This document shows, piece after piece, positions 21,305 through 33,027 of a DNA stretch of 64,000 nucleotides. The notes under the pieces are model-generated. The model had not been told where the DNA came from. It saw nothing but the letters and a program-made list of their open reading frames with translations, and searched no databases. How positions within the stretch are numbered: position 1 is the stretch's first letter; each line of letters begins with the position of its first letter. The stretch is from Argentina anserina (taxonomy: Eukaryota > Streptophyta > Magnoliopsida > Rosales > Rosaceae), in assembly GCF_933775445.1 (NCBI RefSeq), contig NC_065877.1:12276001-12340000 (forward strand). The letters run 5' to 3'. A program made the translations under genes and the position numbers.

Positions 21305-24300
21305 ATGTCCCGCGGCGAAATCGAATATCTAGCTGATTGCGGAACCACCCACTGTCCTACGGCACATGCAGTTGATCACGGATCTAGTGTTTTCGACTTC
21401 TTCGATGACTACAATGATTGGCTCGAAATCCATCATTCAAGGAAGAGGCAATGCTTCTTTCATGTTGCCTAATGGTACGACTCTCAATGTCGTAGACGCT
21501 CTTTATGCGCCGAAGTCTCCCCGCACCTTGCTAAGTTTTAAGGACATACGTGCCAATGGTTTTCACCTCGATACTTATGTTGAGAATGGAGAGGAATATC
21601 TTTGTGTTACCTCTGAGAAAGCAGGCCAATGCCGCATCTTAGAGAAGATGAAGAGTCTTGGCAATGGTTTGTATCTTAGTTCCATTCGAATCTTTGAATC
21701 ATATGCGGTTGAACGCAACTTTTGTGATTCAGACTCTTATATGCTTTGGCATGCCCGTCTCGGGCACCTTGGACGTGATATGATGATTAGAATTCTTAAG
21801 AATTCACATGGTCATCCATTTTTCAAGTCCCGAAAGCGATTGGAGGATCACCTCACCCGTGCCCCGCACGGTGAGGCCGTGCCTACCGTGCACCGCACGG
21901 TGTGGCCGAGCATGCCTCACTCGGCAGCTCCACGGCGTTCATGCCGTCGGTGGCGGCATCCCCTCATTCACTGGAGCTTGTGATGCCTCCCGTGCTTTCT
22001 AATGCCTCCATGGCAATTTCTGATGCCCATCGCTCGTTTTGCAAAGCTTGTTCTCTTGCTAAATTTCAAGGAAGTCCTTCTTTTGCTAAGGCTTCGACCG
22101 AGAACATTCCATTCTTACAACGTATGCAAGGTGACATTTGTGGACCTATTCAACCAGAATGCGGACCTTTTCGATATTCTATGGTATTGGTTGATGCATC
22201 GACGCGTTGGTCACACGTCGCTTTGCTATCCACAAGGAATGCTGCATTTGCTAAGTTATTAGCTAAGATCATCAAATTTCGGGCTCACCACCCCGACTAT
22301 CCTATTAAATCCATTCGTTTGGATAATGCTGGAGAATTCACCTCCAAAACTTTTGATGATTACTGCATGTCTATTGGGATCGAAGTTGAACATCTCGTTC
22401 CTCATGTTCATTCACAGAACGGTCTAGCAGAGGCTACTATCAAGCGTATTCAGCTTGTTGCTCGGGCAATGGTTATGGGTACTAACCTGCCGGTCTCTGC
22501 GTGGGGATATGTAGTGTTGCATGCAGCAACACTTATTCGTTTTCGACCCGCGGCTAACGAAGCGTTTAGTGCGTACCAGATGGTCACTGGTTATGAATCC
22601 AATATTTCACACTTACGCATCTTTGGTTGCGCTGTCTATGTGCCTATTACGCCTCCGCTACGTACTAAGATGGGTCCTCAGAGACGATTAGGTATCTATG
22701 TTGGCTATAATTCCCCAACGATTATCCGCTACTTAGAACCAACCACCGGAGATGGGAATGTAATCATTCCAAATGAACGTCAGGAATTGACGTGGTGTGT
22801 CCCCACTATGTCTCATTATGATCCCCGCACTGCTCAAAGTGAATTAGAAGTGCAACGCATTATCGACCTCCAGAAAGTCGCGGATTCGATGCCCGACGGC
22901 TTTGTAGATATTGCTAAAGTGACGAGAACGAACATACCCGCTGCAAATGTACCGGCACGGTTGGATGTCCCAAAATACGGGCGTGGAAAACAAGCTCCTG
23001 GACCTAGAAACGTTGGCACCGCCACTGACAGTGGGACGGCGGCCGGCGGCGGCACCACCGTACGCCGTGGTGTTGCCGGCGCCCCTTGTGGCGACAATGC
23101 TGAGATGGCCCAGCATGGAGCAGCTTCGGCCTCGGCTCCTCAAAGGAAAAGGGGGAGACCGATAAACTCTAGGGATTCAAAACTTAGAAAGAAGCGAACG
23201 ACTAAGGCACAACGCGTCATCAACGATGAATCACCATCGTATGAAGTTGTCTCTGATTACAGCTATGTCCATGAATCAACTCAAGTGTTACCGTGGGACG
23301 CTATGGAACCTTGTTTGATGCCAGAGAACAACGAAATCTCAGTGAACTACACAAGTGAGCAATCGGTCCAAAACCGAGCCACTACATACATTGATGACGT
23401 TTTCGCTTATTCCGTCGCACATGAGATCATATCTGAAGACGACGTTGAACCTCGCTCCGTAGCTGAATGCGAACGCATAGCAGATTGGCCGAAGTGGAAG
23501 GAAGCAATCCAGGCAGAACTTGACTCATTAGCGAAGAGATAAGTCTTCAGAAAGGTTGAATTGACTCCAAGAGATGTCAAACCAGTTGGACATAAATGGG
23601 TCTTCGTTCGTAAGCGTAATGAGATGAATGAGATCGTGCGTTATAAGGCAAGACTCATGGCGCAAGGATTCTCACAACGACCTGGCATTGACTATGAAGA
23701 AACTTATTATCCTGTTATGGACATCATTACCTTCTGCTACCTTATTAGTCTGGTAGTGTCCGAAAGACTAAACATGCAGCTTATGGATGTGGTCACAACT
23801 TATCTCTATGGGGATCTTGACGCAGAGATGTACATGAAAGCTCCAGAGGGACTACCTTTACCTCCATCAAGTGCCTCCAGACCACGGAGTGCTCATGCAA
23901 TCAGATTACGTCGTTCATTGTACGGGTTAAAGCAATCCGGAAGAATGTGGTACAATCGGTTGCATCAATACTTGGTGAGAAGGGGATATAAGAATGATGA
24001 ACTATGGCCATGCGTGTTCATACGAAAGACAAATTCCGGATTCGTCATCGTTACGGTCTACGTTGATGACATGAACATAATCGGTACTCTTGATGAGATT
24101 GAAGAGACCGTATCTTATTTGAAGTCGGAATTTGAGATGAAAGACCTATGGAGGACGAAATTATGTCTCGGCCTTGAGCTTGTGCATCAGTCAAATTACA
24201 CGCAGAAGATGCTTCGACGTTTCAATATGGATCTATGCAATCCATTGTCTACTCCCATGGTCGTCCGAAGTCTAGATATCAAGAAGGATCCCTTCCGTCC

Positions 24301-25198
24301 TAAAGAGGATGATGATGACGTTCTTGGTCCTAAAGTTCCATACCTTAGTGCTATTGGGGCACTATTGTATCTTGCTCAATGCACTAGACCGGACGTATCT
24401 TTCGCAGTGAACTTATTAGCTAGATTTAGCTCCGCGCCTACGCTACGTCAGTTGAATGGAATCAAGCATTTGTTTCGGTACTTGAAAAGTTCCCTTGACA
24501 TGGGATTGTTCTATCCCTATTACAGAGAGAACACCGCCACGGTATCTCCCCACACCACCGCCGTCGCCAACCCCGGCCTTGCTGCCGTACGCCGCAGCAA
24601 CGCCGCCGGCCGCCATGGTGTGGAGACCGTGCACGGTGCCGAGAGCAGCAACCGGTCCCCGGCAGCTCCTTCCCCCGATGCAAAGACTCCAAACAACTTG
24701 TTAGTTGGTTATGCCGACGCATGGTACCTCTCTGACCCGCACAAGGCTCGTTCTCAAACCGGTTATGTGTTTACCTTTGGGAATACGGCGATATGTTAGA
24801 GATCCAGAAAGCAAACTCTTGTTGCTACTTCTTCGAATCACGCGGAGATCATCGCTCTCCATGAAGCAGTTAAAGAATATGTTTGGCTACGATCACTCGT
24901 TCGCCATATCCGTGATTCTTGTGGATTAGTCTCTACAACTGATCAACCTACGTGTATTTATGAAGATAATGTTGCTTGCATAGAGCAGACAAAGTTAGGT
25001 TTCATCAAGGGAGACAACACCAAGCATATTTCGCCCAAGTTCTTCTACAACGTTCAACAACAGAAGTTCTTGAATGTCCAGATCAATCAAGTGAGTTCAG
25101 AATCCAATGTTGTGGATTTGTTCACCAAGTCTTTGCCTAAATCTACTTTTGTAAAACATGTGAAGAGCATTGGCATGCGTCGTTTATCGGAACTCTAA
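21305..25198 (+). pseudogene. pol: Copia protease-integrase-RT-RNase H polyprotein
   Basis: Starts MSRGEIEYLADCGTTH, a protease site with D-C-G-T in place of the usual D-S-G. The frame shifts by 2 nt at about 21350 and continues as VLRHMQLITDLV. GAG-pre-integrase follows (LWHARLGHLGRDMM), then a GC-rich insert (about 21850-21975) with another shift. The integrase core keeps D in GDICGPI, D in RLDNAGEF and E in NGLAEATIKR. A stop (TAA, 23540-23542) precedes RT, which has GHKWVFVRKRN, YGLKQSG and YVDDMNIIG. A GC-rich insert at about 24532-24680 separates RT from RNase H. A TAG at 24797-24799 falls where Trp is usual. RNase H ends with NTKHISPKFFY and RRLSEL at 25198. Confidence 0.88.
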
Positions 25199-25383
25199 AG
25201 TTCGGTAGACTTCAGGGGGAGTCTACATCACATGTTAAGATCCTTAAGTAGTTGGTGCGTTGTGCTCTTTTTCCCTTCGATCAAGCTTTTGTTTTACCCA
25301 AGCGGTTTTTGTTTTGCTTGACAAGGTTTTTACCGAGGCAACGTTGTGCACCATGCAACCTAAGCATGCGACACAAGGGAGAG

Positions 25384-25566
25384 TGTTCCGGGAGAATTAC
25401 TATTCTACCCTTGTGTGTGTCTTAGCCTAATAGGTTTCCTGTTAGGAGATAGATTAGCATCTCCGTAATAGATTAGGACTCTGAATCCTACGGGATTGTG
25501 GTTTTGTAATGCCTATATATAGGCCCCATATCATTCAATAATATACAATTATTTCATCCTGAAACA
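25384..25566 (+). repeat. 3' LTR of the first copia element
   Basis: 183 bp, tgttccgggaga to cctgaaaca, almost identical to 62678-62861. A purine run aagggagag sits just upstream (about 25374-25383). The core promoter is probably the TATA inside the 14-bp palindrome gcctatatataggc at 25511-25524. No target-site duplication can be tested because the 5' end is missing. Confidence 0.9.
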
Positions 25567-25713
25567 GAAACTCTAATATCAGTTAATACGGATACAACTC
25601 TAATTCTCATATCAATAATTCTATATAAAATAGAGAAGTCTAGGGCTGCCCGCTGCGTATTTCATAGAGACGGTGGCAAAAAAAAATTAGGGTTTTCCCA
25701 TTGAGCTCGATCT

Positions 25714-28700
25714 ATGGCCACGAAAGTGCGTTACTGCAAACTCGTTGCCCCTGCTGGCAGTGGCGGTGTGCTCAAATGTACGCGTCCTCTTTTAGATGAC
25801 GACCACTACTACCTGTCGCTTGATTCTGGTTCCTTAAAAACCAATATCATCATCGAGATACTGAAAAGGCTACCAGCTAAGTCCATGTTGCGATTTCGTG
25901 CTGTGTGCAAGTCATGGTGTGCTTTCATATCTGATTCTTCTAGTTTTAGTAGGAAGCATCTCAGTTATGCCGAGAGGAGTATCCTTTTTTCATTGATGCC
26001 TCCCCTCTCCATAGACTGCAAAGCTTTATTGAAAGTTGGCCGGCCTGATCCTGTTGAGGGCAGAAATCTAAAATTAGCAGATCGTTATGAACAGTAAAAG
26101 CACCTACGAGGCTACAAATACAGGGCCGTTCCAGACAATCTATGGTTGCGACAATTGTGGGTTCTTGCAATGGCTTGATATGTATTCTGTTACAATGGGG
26201 TTACGTTGTCTTATGGAACCCTTGTACTGGAAGGGTTAAGTGGTTAACAAATTACCAAAGCAAGCTCATGTTAAGAAAATAATGTTTTCCGGCTTCGGCT
26301 ATGATTCAAGCACAGAAAGGTACAAGATCATTCTAGCTTATTTCATTAAGCCTAAGGCAAAACTTGTAAGGAGGTTCTTCCATCCACCCAGTGGAGATTT
26401 ACCTCATATTTGCTAAAGGCAAGTGTTACACACTTACAACAGAGTCAATCAAATTTTTTTATATTTAACTAAAATTGTCGCTCATGTTATGCCACGTCAT
26501 CAGTTTTAATGACATGCTCATATTCACGGGGTGGATACAAGAATTTTCTAAATGTGTAGCCCATACTGCATTATTTTCAAAATCATGGAGGACTTTTAAT
26601 GACGTTCAAACTCATAAAAATATATGTGGCGGGGGATATGCTTACTAAATGGAGCCCTGCATTGGATAGAGCGTCTCTACTAGCGGAATCCCTTCAAGGA
26701 TGACGGCGATTGGATTGAGTTCGACCATGGCCCATCAAGATTGAGTATAATCTCCTTTGATTTGGCAAAGGAGAAATTTCAGAAGCTGGTGTCTTCTATG
26801 ATGCACCAGTACGTACGGATACATGTACGATATGATACAATGATACATTTTTTCTAGTATGTAGTGTTTTGAATACGTTTTATAAATTAATATTTAATAT
26901 ATATATATATCATAAATTCTAGAATTTGATCAAAAGCAATTAGAAATTTAAAACACCTAAATCTCACATTTCATAATAATGTCAGTCTCACTATAAAATC
27001 AGAGCCATAGGTAGATGAGAAGTCTTATGAAAGTGCACAAGGATGTAGACATATAATATTATTTTTCCCCATTAAAAATAAAACGCATACCAGAACCAAT
27101 TTCCTGATCGACAAATATCCTAGCTAGTAGCTATCCACTCAATCAAAGGAAACTCATTTCTGTAGCTCAAGATGGATACACTAATATGCTACACAAATTT
27201 GCTACTAAATTGATTATACTACTGGTTAGAGGTTTAGAGACTTAGGTGTCAAAGTGAGTAAGAGACTAGCTATGAACTCTCAACAAGCTAACACGTAATT
27301 AATTTTGATTTAACTGAATTAGTAGTGGCTTGCTAGTATATCAGATTAGTTACCCTGTTGCTTAAACTTGTAAAGATGTAGCATACCCTAATGTTGATGG
27401 TACAATCAATACATGTCTATGAACTATGACCCTCCAAGTTGTCACAATTCTATTCAGAATGCCCGAATCGTATATCCTACCAGAAACATAACTAGAAATC
27501 AACTATAATTTCAGCAAAGCAGGACTTCATTGTAAATTGAAATTGATGTTTGTGCAAGCTGCAAAGAAAGCTAAATAGAACCAGATGCTTGAATTCTTGA
27601 AATGCTATGTGAAATGCTAACATGTGCCAACATAGCCTAACAAGCCTCCATATAAGTAAACAATGGCTAGAATAAGAAAGCTTTGAAGACAAATAATATT
27701 ATATAAACCTCGAAATGGAGAAAAAGCATTAAGGAATAATTTTGTAGAGCAAGTTCATAGATGAACAAGAAAGTTTCAAAAAGTAAAATAAACGTCTCAA
27801 TAAAGAGTGAATTCAACAATCTCAAAATCTTTGCTTTTTCATTCACGTCCTCATTTCGATTCCAATCACAGTTAATTCAATTTAAACTTGGCAAGTAAAA
27901 TTGACTTAGAGTAGTACCCGAACAACTGTCAGATTATTCAATGAGGGTCTTATAAAGTACTCGTTCGATGATTGCAGATGAAGTGAAGCCAGATCAGTAT
28001 ACAGGCACTAGATCGCAAAGCCCGATATCCTGAACAAGTTTCGATTTGTCCTACATGAACATAACAAACAGTAAAAATGATTTTCTGGTAACAAACATGT
28101 TCTGATGTGTCCTACAAGTACATAACAAACATGTTCCTATCTGTCCTATAGTACATAACATGTACTAGAGTTGTACCTTTTTCAGGTGACGAGAAGAGAG
28201 AGAGAATATGGGGTTTTGCTCAGAATCGAAGATATGCGAGGGAAGGGATTTCTTTATGGAGTGAAGCCGGATCAACTCTCGGTATCAACTCTCTCTTCGA
28301 AGCAACAAAAAGGCTGAAGCAATTAGGTTTTATCAACTATAAAATGACAATTGTATCCTTAAACATATCCAAATCGTATCCGGACCGTATCTGCTGAGTT
28401 GACTTTGAACTACATAGTTAGGATACTTTTTTCATCCATGGATACGTGTATATGGCGTATCAAGACCATACCCGTATCCGACACGGGTAAGATACGGACA
28501 TACCCCAATTATGACGTATCCATGCTTCATAGGGTGTCTTTACCCTGTCTTGTAAACCATGATATATTGACTCATGTTTGGACTTCTAGAGACTCTATCT
28601 TTGTTAGCTGTTGCAATATGGAGAGACTAAACTCACAATTTGGGAGATGACCGAGTATGGGATTGAGGAGTCTTGGACCAATTTTGCAGAAATTTCATTC

Positions 28701-28916
28701 GAGAGTCTTCCTCAGTGGTACGGGTTTTGGACGCTGAATATTTTTGAGAACGGCAAGATTTTGATAGCTAGGTTGGGCGGCTTACTCGTATATGATCCGG
28801 AGGAGAAGAAATATACGATAGTTAAAGAGAACCCGAAGATGTCGATGGACATTGATCATGGGATCGAGTACATGGAGACTAGTTTCACCATTCGTCGATC
28901 GGCTGATAGAAGGTGA
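25714..28916 (+). pseudogene. F-box protein pseudogene split by a transposon
   Basis: The first part (25714-26097) encodes an F-box at about residues 45-85 (IIIEILKRLPAKSMLRFRAV, then CKSWCAFISD). F-box proteins recruit substrates to SCF ubiquitin ligases. F-box-associated repeats continue in shifting frames: VLWNPCTGRVK near 26210, KKIMFSGFGYDSSTERYKII near 26275, ISFDLAKEKFQKL near 26755. The last part is at 28611-28916 (KLTIWEMTEYGIEESW, LVYDPEEKKY). Stops and frameshifts interrupt it before and after the 1736-bp insertion at 26797-28532. Removing the insertion still does not give an open frame, so the gene was probably already decaying. Confidence 0.8.
26797..28532. mobile_element. Mutator-type element inside the F-box pseudogene
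   Basis: Flanked by a 9-bp direct repeat with one mismatch, ggtgtcttc (26788-26796) and ggtgtcttt (28533-28541). Ends are imperfect inverted repeats: tatgatgcaccagtacg on the left and, as complement, ctatgaagcatggatacg on the right. Several atacgg and gtatcc words lie near both ends. I see no transposase. The ends resemble those of the elements at 30482 and 46215. Confidence 0.75.
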
Positions 28917-29696
28917 AGAGGTCGGAAGCTAAAGGAGTCTCCTATTTATTATTTTTTCTATCTTTGAGTAGCAGAAAGGGTTATACAATGGGATTATAAA
29001 ATTATTAATGTTATGTTTTTTAGAAAATGATATGAAATTTAAGTTCTGTCTCAAATAGGTCAAGGTTTATATGACCATTTATGTTGGATATAACTTTATG
29101 ATAGTATTATTCATACACCCTTTTTCGTTATCCACACACCTCATCTATGAATGGAGCCAATGGAAAATTTATAGTAGATGACTTAAGCCTCATCATTAAA
29201 CCCGTAGATCAAGTGTGCCGATAAAGGACTGCAAGCCCGATGGGCCTAAAGCCTGGCCCAGCCCGCATAAAAGTCTGTTATAGGTCCGGTCCGTGGATAG
29301 AGACCGAACTTGGTTTTTGGGTGAAAAACCCAGCCCGCCAAAAGCCCATCGAGCCTGGCTCGTAAAAGCCCGCCGAGCCCGGCCCATGAAAGCCCATAAA
29401 TATATGATATATATAGTTATATACAAATAATATCATCATATATTATGTCAATATGCTGAATAATAAATATTTATATATACAAATAATACTGCAATAATAA
29501 ATATCAGTACATATCTCTATTAATCAAGTAAATTTTCCGTACTTAAAAGAGTAAAAAAGAAAAAATAAGAATATAAATTTCAAAGTAGTGACGAATGAAA
29601 CTTATGCACATTTAGAATACATACATATTTGCAGTGATTACAATATTTTTTTTTCTCAAAAAGAGAATAATCTTGTGTGTGATGCCAATTAGGTAC

Positions 29697-29739
<43 letters not shown>

Positions 29740-30481
29740 TAAGCACACGATATATATAGAATATGCAATAAGATAGATCTAATATATCGATTAAGGATGT
29801 TTGGTACCTTACATGTATAGCATATTAACATGCATCTAAATTTATTAAAATCTTTGTTGAATTTTAAAATACAATATTATATTGAGTAATTTTAAATTTT
29901 GAAGTTGAACATACGTTTCAATTTCAAAGCATTCAGTGAGTATTACAAACTAATGAATTACTAAATATTATATATATATATCATGTTCATAATATATATG
30001 GGGGTTATAGTAGTTATAAATTATTAATTTGTTTGTAACACTATGATGTTATTATTATCTTTATGAGTTACAATCTTCCACTCCTATATAATCTTGACCT
30101 TTCTTTCATTTCAATACACACATAAACACTTCTCTAATATATCATGGAAGCATCAAGCATGCATAAATAGATGACTTCTTAGTAGTACTAGTATGTAATT
30201 GGAAACTTGTTAAAATATTTTGTTCAAACATCTATGTAGTAATTAGGAATGACTTTGAACTGATATTGGCTTATATGGTGCCCTCATGGTCTCATTACCT
30301 ATAGTTTGTATTTTGCATTTTTTATTTCAATGAACTCATTTAGGCGTGGGGATGAGCCTCCCGGACTTTCCGGGTTCCAAACCCAAAAATAAATAAATTA
30401 GTATGATCATAAATATATTTATAAACAAAGTCCGACCCGTTCGAATTCATGATGGGCTATTCGGCCCGGTTTGTAAAAGCC
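28917..30481. other. AT-rich stretch with transposon fragments, no gene seen
   Basis: 29215-29400 is rich in gcccg, gggcc and aaagccc words of a small DNA element. 29700-29736 is a (TA)n tract. 30345-30480 again holds GC-rich element sequence. No coding region is supported. Confidence 0.5.
29701..29736. repeat. TA microsatellite
   Basis: An uninterrupted TA dinucleotide tract. Confidence 0.9.
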
Positions 30482-31072
30482 TATGTAGCACGTACACGGA
30501 CACGAGTGTCCGAATTGGACACGATTCGACACGTGGACTCGTGAAATGAAAAAAAAATTAGACACTGACACGTAATAGACACGTTAATAAAATATTAATT
30601 TTAATATTTATATGTATAATAAAAAAATTGTATTACACTTAATTAATATACAATCAATATAATTATTAATCAAAAGAAAGAACCTTAAAACTTGTGTTCA
30701 TATAATAGTTTTTGAATTTACTAGATCAAAGTTACAAGGTAGTTGGAATTCAAAGTTGTTTTCCTTTGAAATAGGACACAACTTGACCTAAAGGCACGTG
30801 ATGAATACAAATCAAGAATGTCCACTAACCCTTCATTTCCCATAACCCTCGTGCCATCGTTTCATTCTCAGCACCATAACCACCGCCGCCACCCAAGATC
30901 AAACCTTCATACTATAGCTATACCCAATCACAGAGGTAAAAAACCCTTTGATATGTACCCGATTCTTTCCACAACAATAAGAACCGTGAGACCCACCGGA
31001 GATTAAAGAAGAAGAAGAAGAAGAACATAAGAAGAAAGCAATCGACCAAACAACCGTGTCCGTGCTATTTAG
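30482..31072. mobile_element. 591-bp Mutator-type MITE with 9-bp target duplication
   Basis: gtaaaagcc flanks it at 30473-30481 and 31073-31081. Ends: tatgtagcacgtacacggacacg on the left and, as complement, ctaaatagcacggacacgg on the right. The interior holds cggacacg-type words near the left end, an AT-rich part, and a (gaa)n run at about 31010-31024. A 62-codon frame at 30818-31006 has no recognisable domain; it could be captured gene sequence or chance. Confidence 0.8.
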
Positions 31073-31335
31073 GTAAAAGCCCTCAAGGCCCGCTTTATAT
31101 AGGCGGGTTTGGATTTTAGACTTTTTGTAAAAGCTCGGCCCGCTATTTAAAGAAAATGTTTATAAAGCCCAGCCCGGTCCGTTGACGAGCCCTAATCTAA
31201 AGGTAAGTTTTTAACTGGAATCGATCATGTCTAGATCAATGCCTTCCTTAAATTCCAACATGATATTTAAAAGTATATATAAAGGATATATAACAAGGTT
31301 CAAACATTATAAACATGTACATCAACAATACAAGA

Positions 31336-31998
31336 TCAATTAGGCAATGGAACAGTGCACTTTCTTCCCCCAATGATCTCTCCCTCACCTTGCGGCTGCG
31401 CAATCTCGATCTTCAAATCCGTACAATTAGGATTTATAGTCACTTGTGTTCCCATTCCCAAGAGCTCCCTCATGGTATACGAAGCATCTATACGCATCTT
31501 CAAACTGAAATTCAAGTAACCACTCTTTCGATGATCTTCACTTAGCTCCTTCAGCACACGATCCTCGATAAATGGCTGGTTCCCTTCACAGCCTGTTGAA
31601 TCAAATTTGATCTGCACCGTCTTCTGTTTTCGCGGAGGAATATGCATTGCATCCACTGAAGCACATGATAGAGCGTCTTCACTTTCTTTGTAATACACGA
31701 AAGTCTCAAAAGGGTATATTGTAACAGTTAGGCCACTATTTTGGTTCCCAAATGTCATTTTGGCATCCCATTCGGCAGATAACGATGAATTGGAAACCTC
31801 AAAATTCGATAAAGAAAAAACATCTAAACGCAGCACAAGAGGTTGTGTCTGCGGACCGGACTTCGAGTCCACATAGCTTCCTATGAACCAAAGAGTAAAT
31901 CCGATGGCTGTTGCAAGAGTCGCTACTATCACAACAAGCAGGATACATCCACGAATCTTATTGAATATTGGAGAATCTTTGCACCATGAAACAGCCAT
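31336..31998 (-). CDS. NHL family (LEA-2) membrane protein
   Basis: An intronless frame of 220 residues from ATG 31996-31998. A short basic N-terminus (MAVSWCKDSPIFNKIRG) is followed by one membrane segment at about residues 17-41. The extracytoplasmic LEA-2 fold follows: LDVFSLSNFEVSNSSL, SAEWDAKMTFGNQNSG, VTIYPFETFVYYK. A late strand (NPNCTDLKIEI) and a C-terminal GGRKC close the protein. It is shorter than the NHL protein at 3401-4273 and lacks its Pro/Tyr-rich tail. The two share the WDAK and TDLKI or KDLKI positions but are clearly different paralogues. Relatives act at the plasma membrane; the precise role is unknown. Confidence 0.82.
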   Translation of the reverse strand: MAVSWCKDSPIFNKIRGCILLVVIVATLATAIGFTLWFIGSYVDSKSGPQTQPLVLRLDVFSLSNFEVSNSSLSAEWDAKMTFGNQNSGLTVTIYPFETFVYYKESEDALSCASVDAMHIPPRKQKTVQIKFDSTGCEGNQPFIEDRVLKELSEDHRKSGYLNFSLKMRIDASYTMRELLGMGTQVTINPNCTDLKIEIAQPQGEGEIIGGRKCTVPLPN

Positions 31999-32206
31999 AA
32001 ATAAATCTCACTGAAGAAAGATAACAGAAGAATTAGTCCTGAAAGGCATATAGAATTTTTAGTGATTCTTATTTGATATAAAAAAAAAACTTTTTCTTCA
32101 TGCACTTCTCAAATACATTAATTTCTAATAAACTATGAAAAAGAGGCTATATACCAAGGCCTGATCATGTTCTATATACTGACGGCAACAAAGACTTGAA
32201 TTTCAC

Positions 32207-32250
<44 letters not shown>

Positions 32251-32602
32251 CGTAAGAAATTACTCTCACTAAGAGAACTTAAATAGAAAATTTTGAATAT
32301 GGGATGATCTATATACCTTCTGAAGGGATACTTTCTCGGTTAGAGATCAACGGATTTAGTACGTTGTTGATGAGTGTGTACAGAAATTGATATAGTTTAA
32401 TGGTAACTCTGTTGTTGGTTTGCAGATAGAGAGATGGAGATGGCCAGGGAGAAGAAACAGATGAGGAAGAAGCAGCGGTTAGAAGCAAGTATTTTAGGAA
32501 ATGTAATACAATCAAGTGTTCGGGAAAATATATATATGCAAAGGCGGTTAAAAACTTAGACGTTAATTGGGGGACAACCAATGCGACGTTTGGAGATTTT
32601 GA
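31999..32602 (-). promoter_or_regulatory. Upstream region of the second NHL gene
   Basis: Lies 5' of the minus-strand NHL gene. It contains a long TA microsatellite at about 32210-32249. No transcription start can be fixed from sequence alone. Confidence 0.3.
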
Positions 32603-33027
32603 AGGCACTAATTTTTTCTTTTTTTCTTTTCTAAAGAAAAATTAATTCTTTTGAAAACCAGTCAAGTTTCATTGATTGAAGCCAAGTCACAGAAAACAAC
32701 AAAAGGATTAGTCTGAACTGTGCAGTGGTCCGACTAAAATTTTGACAAATATCACAAAGCTGATCGAAACTCTATCACAGAAATCATACTTAAGAAAGCA
32801 AAAATATCACCAATCACTAAGCACACACTGAATAATGCTACTGAATCGATCAAAAGCACATCACTCTCTCAAGGCAGAAGATAAATCCCAGTTGCCTTCC
32901 CCGTGTGTGTGTATGCGCCTGAGAGAAGGCTACTATAGTTAAAACAAATTAATTAACTACCGAATATGTAACAGTGCGTATTCTTGTAAAAAAAAGAGTA
33001 ACAGGATGCATGATGCATATTACGACT
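32603..33027 (-). mobile_element. Possible 3' end of a LINE
   Basis: On the minus strand, sequence around 32645-32680 (caatgaaacttgactggttt) leads into an A-rich run at about 32610-32632. This layout is typical of 3' ends of plant L1-type LINEs. No coding sequence remains and no target duplication was found. The rest up to 33027 shows nothing assignable. Confidence 0.3.

Larger units (their letters stand above)
18627..25566 (+). mobile_element. Ty1/copia element lacking its 5' LTR
   Basis: Order: GC-rich leader, gag (19286-20352), a roughly 950-bp spacer, pro-int-RT-RNase H (21305-25198), polypurine tract, 3' LTR (25384-25566). Integrase before RT marks Ty1/copia. Comparison with the related copy at 62678-64000, which has LTR, primer site and the same leader type, shows that this copy has lost its 5' LTR, its primer site and the first part of its leader. 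Frameshifts and stop codons make it inactive. It lies about 150 bp upstream of the F-box pseudogene. Confidence 0.9.
29200..31195. mobile_element. Possible GC-ended DNA element(s), boundaries unclear
   Basis: Clusters of cccggcc, agccc and gggcc words occur at 29215-29400, 30345-30480 and 31080-31195. They resemble ends of plant hAT-type MITEs, and 31080-31195 reads away toward an end near gacgagccctaatc. I could not match a clear terminal inverted repeat or target duplication, so one or two elements may be present. The 30482-31072 element was inserted into this sequence later. Confidence 0.35.

Noticed and set aside
30818..31006. 62-codon frame as a host gene
   Set aside because: It lies inside a MITE with a target duplication and has no domain. 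Captured sequence remains possible, but a gene is not supported.
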